Positions 13,123 to 16,375 of a stretch of DNA of 16,375 nucleotides are shown piece after piece. The stretch's first letter is position 1. Each line of letters begins with the position of its first letter. A model generated the notes under the pieces. The model saw only the letters and a program-made list of their open reading frames with translations. It was not told the origin of the DNA and did no database searches. A program made the translations under genes and the position numbers. Source of the stretch: an uncultured Mailhella sp. (GTDB lineage Bacteria > Desulfobacterota > Desulfovibrionia > Desulfovibrionales > Desulfovibrionaceae); contig CAJTMS010000009.1 in the NCBI GenBank assembly GCA_910577155.1, positions 32,661 through 49,035 of the forward strand, written 5' to 3'.

Positions 13123-15051
13123 ATGAAATTGGCAAAAAAAACTTCACAAAAAAAATGGGATGTTGAAGATTCAGCGGAATTATACGGAATCAATAACTGG
13201 GGAGCAGGTTATTTTAATATTAATCAACAAGGTGAAGTGACCATACGTCCCTTTGGCATGAAAGGCGGACCGGAAATCAGTGTCTATGAAATTATCCAGC
13301 AAATAAAAGAACGCGGCTATACTATGCCCGTCCTTTTACGTATTGAAAATATCCTTGATTCACAAATTTCTCTTATACACCATTCTTTCCATGATGCCAT
13401 TACCCAGCTTGGCTATAAAGGAGAATACCGCGGTGTTTTTCCTATTAAAGTCAATCAGCAGCAGCAAGTTGTTGAAGAAATTGCTGATTTTGGAAAAAGC
13501 TTCCACCATGGGCTCGAAGTTGGCTCAAAAGCAGAACTCATTGCGGCTGTTTCGCAGGTAAAAAGCAGAAAAGCCTGTCTTATTTGCAACGGCTATAAAG
13601 ATGAAGAATTTATTGACCTTGGTTTAAATGCCATGCGTCTTGGCTATAATTGCATTTTTGTTCTGGAAATGCCTGGAGAACTTGATACTATCCTTGAACG
13701 GGCAAAAGCACTCCATGTTACTCCTCAAATTGGGGTACGTGTCAAACTCAGTACCAAAGCCACCACCGGGCACTGGGCAGAATCAGGCGGAGAACGCTCC
13801 TCTTTTGGTTTGACATCAGCACAAATTGTGGATGTTGTTGATACGCTTAAAAACAACAATATGCTTGATTGCCTCAAACTTTTGCATTACCACTTAGGCT
13901 CACAAATTCCCAATATCCGTGATATCCGTTCTGCGGTTATGGAAGCAAGCAGAATTTATGCAGGACTTGTTCAGGAAGGTGCCGGTATGGGTTATATCGA
14001 CCTTGGTGGCGGACTTGCTGTTGACTATGACGGTTCCCATACCAATTACGTCAGCTCCCGCAACTATTCCCTCAATGAATATTGTACGGACGTTGTGGAA
14101 TCTGTTATGACTATTATGGATGAACAAAATATTCCGCATCCGCATATTATTACTGAATCAGGACGAGCTACCGTTGCCTATTATTCCATTTTACTTTTCA
14201 ATATCTTAGACGTCAGTCTTATCGAAATTGGCAATTTGCCGGAAAAATTGCCGGAAGATACGCCTGAGTCCATTGTCAATTTAAAAGAAACCCTTGAAAA
14301 TGTGAATATCAGAAGTTTGCAGGAATGTTACAATGACGCCATGTATTATTATGATGAAACCCGCCAGCATTTTATTACCGGGCGTGTAACACTCAGGCAA
14401 AGAACCCTTGCAGAACGTTATTTTTGGGCAATTATGCGCGCCATTGCAGAAGAAAAACATAAGCTCAAAGTTGTTCCAAAAGAGCTGCAGGAAATTGATT
14501 CCACGCTGGCTGATATTTATTACTGTAATTTCAGTGTGTTCCAGTCACTTCCGGACTCTTGGGCTATTGATCAGGTCTTTCCGATTATGCCTGTGCACCG
14601 TCTTGGCGAATATCCGGAACGCCGCGGTATTTTATCTGACATGACCTGTGACAGTGACGGCAGAATTAATAATTTTATAGATATGCAGGGTATGAAAAAT
14701 ACTTTGGAACTGCATGAACTCAATGACGGCGAAGAATATTATCTGGGTGTATTTTTAGTGGGAGCCTATCAGGAAACATTGGGTGATTTACACAATCTTT
14801 TAGGAGATACCAATGTTGTTTCCATTCGTATTCAAGATGACGGCAACTACGAATTTGTCCGTGAAATCAGCGGGGATTCCGTTTCTGATATTTTAGCCTA
14901 TGTTGAATATGATCCGCGCAGAATTTTGGAAAATATCAGACATAATGCCGAACGTGCCGTACGCAATAAATGGATTACCCCAACTGAACGTTTTGCTATT
15001 ATGCAAGCTTTTGAAAACGGCATGCGCGGCTACACATATTTTGAACGATAA
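13123..15051 (+). CDS. speA: Biosynthetic arginine decarboxylase
   Basis: PLP enzyme that decarboxylates arginine to agmatine, the first step of this cell's putrescine route. It has about 642 residues, the usual length for the alanine-racemase-fold (SpeA) type. The PLP lysine lies in RGVFPIKVNQQQQ. Then come GLEVGSKAELI, RVKLSTKATTGHWAESGGER (substrate/PLP loop), LHYHLGSQIPNI, the phosphate-binding DLGGGLAVDYDGS, ITESGRATVAYY, and the catalytic cysteine in SDMTCDSDGRI. ATG 13123 is preferred over ATG 13114: the first ATG has no ribosome-binding site, while GAGGA precedes the second, though only 3 nt away; TTG at 13129 would give a better 9-nt spacing. The dehydrogenase gene follows after 28 nt. 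Agmatinase, the next enzyme, is encoded at 1310-2164. Confidence 0.97.
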   Translation: MKLAKKTSQKKWDVEDSAELYGINNWGAGYFNINQQGEVTIRPFGMKGGPEISVYEIIQQIKERGYTMPVLLRIENILDSQISLIHHSFHDAITQLGYKGEYRGVFPIKVNQQQQVVEEIADFGKSFHHGLEVGSKAELIAAVSQVKSRKACLICNGYKDEEFIDLGLNAMRLGYNCIFVLEMPGELDTILERAKALHVTPQIGVRVKLSTKATTGHWAESGGERSSFGLTSAQIVDVVDTLKNNNMLDCLKLLHYHLGSQIPNIRDIRSAVMEASRIYAGLVQEGAGMGYIDLGGGLAVDYDGSHTNYVSSRNYSLNEYCTDVVESVMTIMDEQNIPHPHIITESGRATVAYYSILLFNILDVSLIEIGNLPEKLPEDTPESIVNLKETLENVNIRSLQECYNDAMYYYDETRQHFITGRVTLRQRTLAERYFWAIMRAIAEEKHKLKVVPKELQEIDSTLADIYYCNFSVFQSLPDSWAIDQVFPIMPVHRLGEYPERRGILSDMTCDSDGRINNFIDMQGMKNTLELHELNDGEEYYLGVFLVGAYQETLGDLHNLLGDTNVVSIRIQDDGNYEFVREISGDSVSDILAYVEYDPRRILENIRHNAERAVRNKWITPTERFAIMQAFENGMRGYTYFER

Positions 15052-15079
15052 GATTTATAGGACATAAAGGAGTGAAACT

Positions 15080-16276
15080 ATGGCAAGAATTTTAATCATC
15101 GGTGCAGGTGGTGTAAGTTCTGTTGTTGTACATAAATGTGCTCAGGCAAAGGATGTGTTTACAGAAATCCATTTGGCTAGCCGTACAAAAGCAAAATGTG
15201 ATGCAATAGCAGAATCGGTAAAAAAACGGTATGGTGTTACCATTCATACTGCATCTGTTGATGCTGATAATGTTTCAGAGCTTGTTGCATTGATTAAAAA
15301 AGTACAGCCCGTTATGGTGCTCAACGTTGCACTTCCTTATCAGGATCTTACCATTATGGACGCATGCCTGGAATGTCATGTCCATTATCTTGATACTGCC
15401 AATTATGAACCTCTTGATCTTGCAAAATTTGAATATAAATGGCAATGGGCTTATCAGGATAAATTCAAAGAAAAAGGACTGATGGCACTTTTAGGCAGCG
15501 GCTTTGACCCCGGTGTTACCAATGTTTTTTGCGCCTATGGACAAAAACATTTGCTTGATGAAGTGCATGTTCTTGATATTATTGATGCAAATGCCGGTGA
15601 CCACGGGCTCCCTTTTGCAACGAACTTTAATCCCGAAATCAATATCCGTGAAGTTACTGCCCGCGGTCGTTACTGGGAACGCGGCGAATGGGTGGAAACA
15701 GATCCCCTTTCTTGGAAAATGAGTTTTGATTTTCCTGACGGTATCGGACCTAAAAATTGTTATCTCATGTATCATGAGGAATTGGAATCCCTTGTCCAAA
15801 ATCTCAAAGGCATACGCCGTGCACGTTTTTGGATGACCTTCTCCGATAATTATCTCAATCACCTGAAAGTCTTTGGCGGTGTCGGTTTACTGGGGATTGA
15901 ACCTGTTGAATATAAAGGACAATCCATTGTTCCTATCCAGTTTTTGGCTAAGCTTCTTCCTGACCCGGCAAGCCTTGGTCCCCTTACCAAGGGTAAAACC
16001 TGTATCGGCTGTGTTATGCAGGGTATTAAAGACGGCAAAGAAAAGAAATATTATATTTACAATATTTGCCAGCATGAAAAATGCTATGAAGAACTGGGTT
16101 CTCAGGCAATTTCCTATACAACCGGTGTTCCTGCCATGATTGGCGCCATGATGATGGTACAGGGAAAATGGATGAAACCGGGCGTTTGGAACATGGAACA
16201 AATGGATCCTGACCCATTTATGGAACAGCTCAATAAATTTGGTCTGCCATGGCAGGTTGTTGATTTGACAAAATAG
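15080..16276 (+). CDS. Carboxynorspermidine/carboxyspermidine dehydrogenase
   Basis: Joins putrescine or 1,3-diaminopropane to L-aspartate semialdehyde with NADPH, giving carboxyspermidine or carboxynorspermidine, which NspC then decarboxylates. It has 398 residues, with an N-terminal Rossmann motif RILIIGAGGVSSVVVHKCAQ (3-22). VMVLNVALPYQDLTIMDAC and HYLDTANYEP follow. The middle segment GLMALLGSGFDPGVTNVFCAY and the glycine-rich GVPAMIGAMMM are typical of this branch of the saccharopine dehydrogenase family. Saccharopine dehydrogenase itself is less likely, because the gene follows speA in a polyamine operon. AAAGGAGTG lies just before ATG 15080. In Desulfovibrio nspC often comes next, but here a terminator does. 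Confidence 0.92.
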   Translation: MARILIIGAGGVSSVVVHKCAQAKDVFTEIHLASRTKAKCDAIAESVKKRYGVTIHTASVDADNVSELVALIKKVQPVMVLNVALPYQDLTIMDACLECHVHYLDTANYEPLDLAKFEYKWQWAYQDKFKEKGLMALLGSGFDPGVTNVFCAYGQKHLLDEVHVLDIIDANAGDHGLPFATNFNPEINIREVTARGRYWERGEWVETDPLSWKMSFDFPDGIGPKNCYLMYHEELESLVQNLKGIRRARFWMTFSDNYLNHLKVFGGVGLLGIEPVEYKGQSIVPIQFLAKLLPDPASLGPLTKGKTCIGCVMQGIKDGKEKKYYIYNICQHEKCYEELGSQAISYTTGVPAMIGAMMMVQGKWMKPGVWNMEQMDPDPFMEQLNKFGLPWQVVDLTK

Positions 16277-16297
16277 TTCATAAAGAAATAACTAATT

Positions 16298-16326
16298 AAA
16301 AAGCCTTACAATTTGTAAGGCTTTTT
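16298..16326 (+). terminator. Terminator of the speA operon
   Basis: A long stem, AAGCCTTACA/TGTAAGGCTT (16301-16310 and 16314-16323), has a 3-nt loop and extends into flanking A and T runs. It lies 22 nt after the dehydrogenase stop. The remaining 49 nt to the window edge are AT-rich, and I see nothing else in them. Confidence 0.92.
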
Positions 16327-16375
16327 GCTTTAATTTTTATTTGATATTATTTCTGTTGGTTTTAAGTAATCAAAA

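Noticed and set aside
1..16375. Mobile element, phage, CRISPR or defence island
   Set aside because: No transposase, integrase, spaced direct repeats, toxin-antitoxin pair or nuclease/helicase defence gene is visible; the single tRNA gene shows no partial duplicate that would mark an integration site.

Overview
The window is an AT-rich bacterial chromosome segment, densely packed with housekeeping and amino-acid/polyamine genes. Several genes point to the Desulfovibrionaceae (Desulfobacterota): a small four-cysteine PxxKW-type protein, a DVU0298-like HEAT-type protein, an ArsR-methyltransferase fusion directly upstream of S-adenosylhomocysteinase, and an arginine decarboxylase gene followed by carboxynorspermidine/carboxyspermidine dehydrogenase. 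The low GC fits a host-associated low-GC member of that family better than the GC-rich free-living Desulfovibrio. This placement is inferred from gene content recalled from memory, not from a search.

Layout. Positions 1-254: left edge, with a strong leftward promoter and what may be the first codons of a gene that leaves the window. 255-530 (-): PxxKW-type protein with its own terminator. 734-2164 (+): DVU0298-like protein and agmatinase, 3 nt apart. 2165-2484: a 320-nt stretch holding a start-less 62-codon reading frame and a perfect 22-bp inverted repeat that probably works as a bidirectional terminator. 2485-4581 (-): homoserine dehydrogenase, then a ferredoxin-nitroreductase. 4684-7162 (-): thrS-infC, ended by a terminator directly after infC, with no rpmI-rplT. 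7226-7300 (-): tRNA-Val(GAC) with clear promoter and terminator. 7410-7994 (-): GNAT acetyltransferase. 8031-10394 (-): sahR-like regulator/methyltransferase and ahcY. 10532-11686 (+): mnmA. 11801-12994 (-): dinB. 13123-16276 (+): speA and the carboxy(nor)spermidine dehydrogenase gene, closed by a strong terminator.

How the genes work together. Arginine decarboxylase (speA) and agmatinase (speB, about 11 kb away) make putrescine. The dehydrogenase joins putrescine (or diaminopropane) to aspartate semialdehyde, the SAM-independent route to spermidine. Homoserine dehydrogenase uses the same semialdehyde to enter the threonine/methionine branch. AhcY removes S-adenosylhomocysteine after methylation, and the regulator beside it lacks the metal-sensing cysteines of classical ArsR proteins, so it is likely an SAH-type sensor. 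A perfect 9-6-9 palindrome sits in the divergent sahR/mnmA control region.

I see no transposase, phage gene, CRISPR array, toxin-antitoxin pair or other defence system. The window looks like ordinary core genome. The more interesting points are operon rearrangements, one possible gene remnant and regulatory structures, not a new system.
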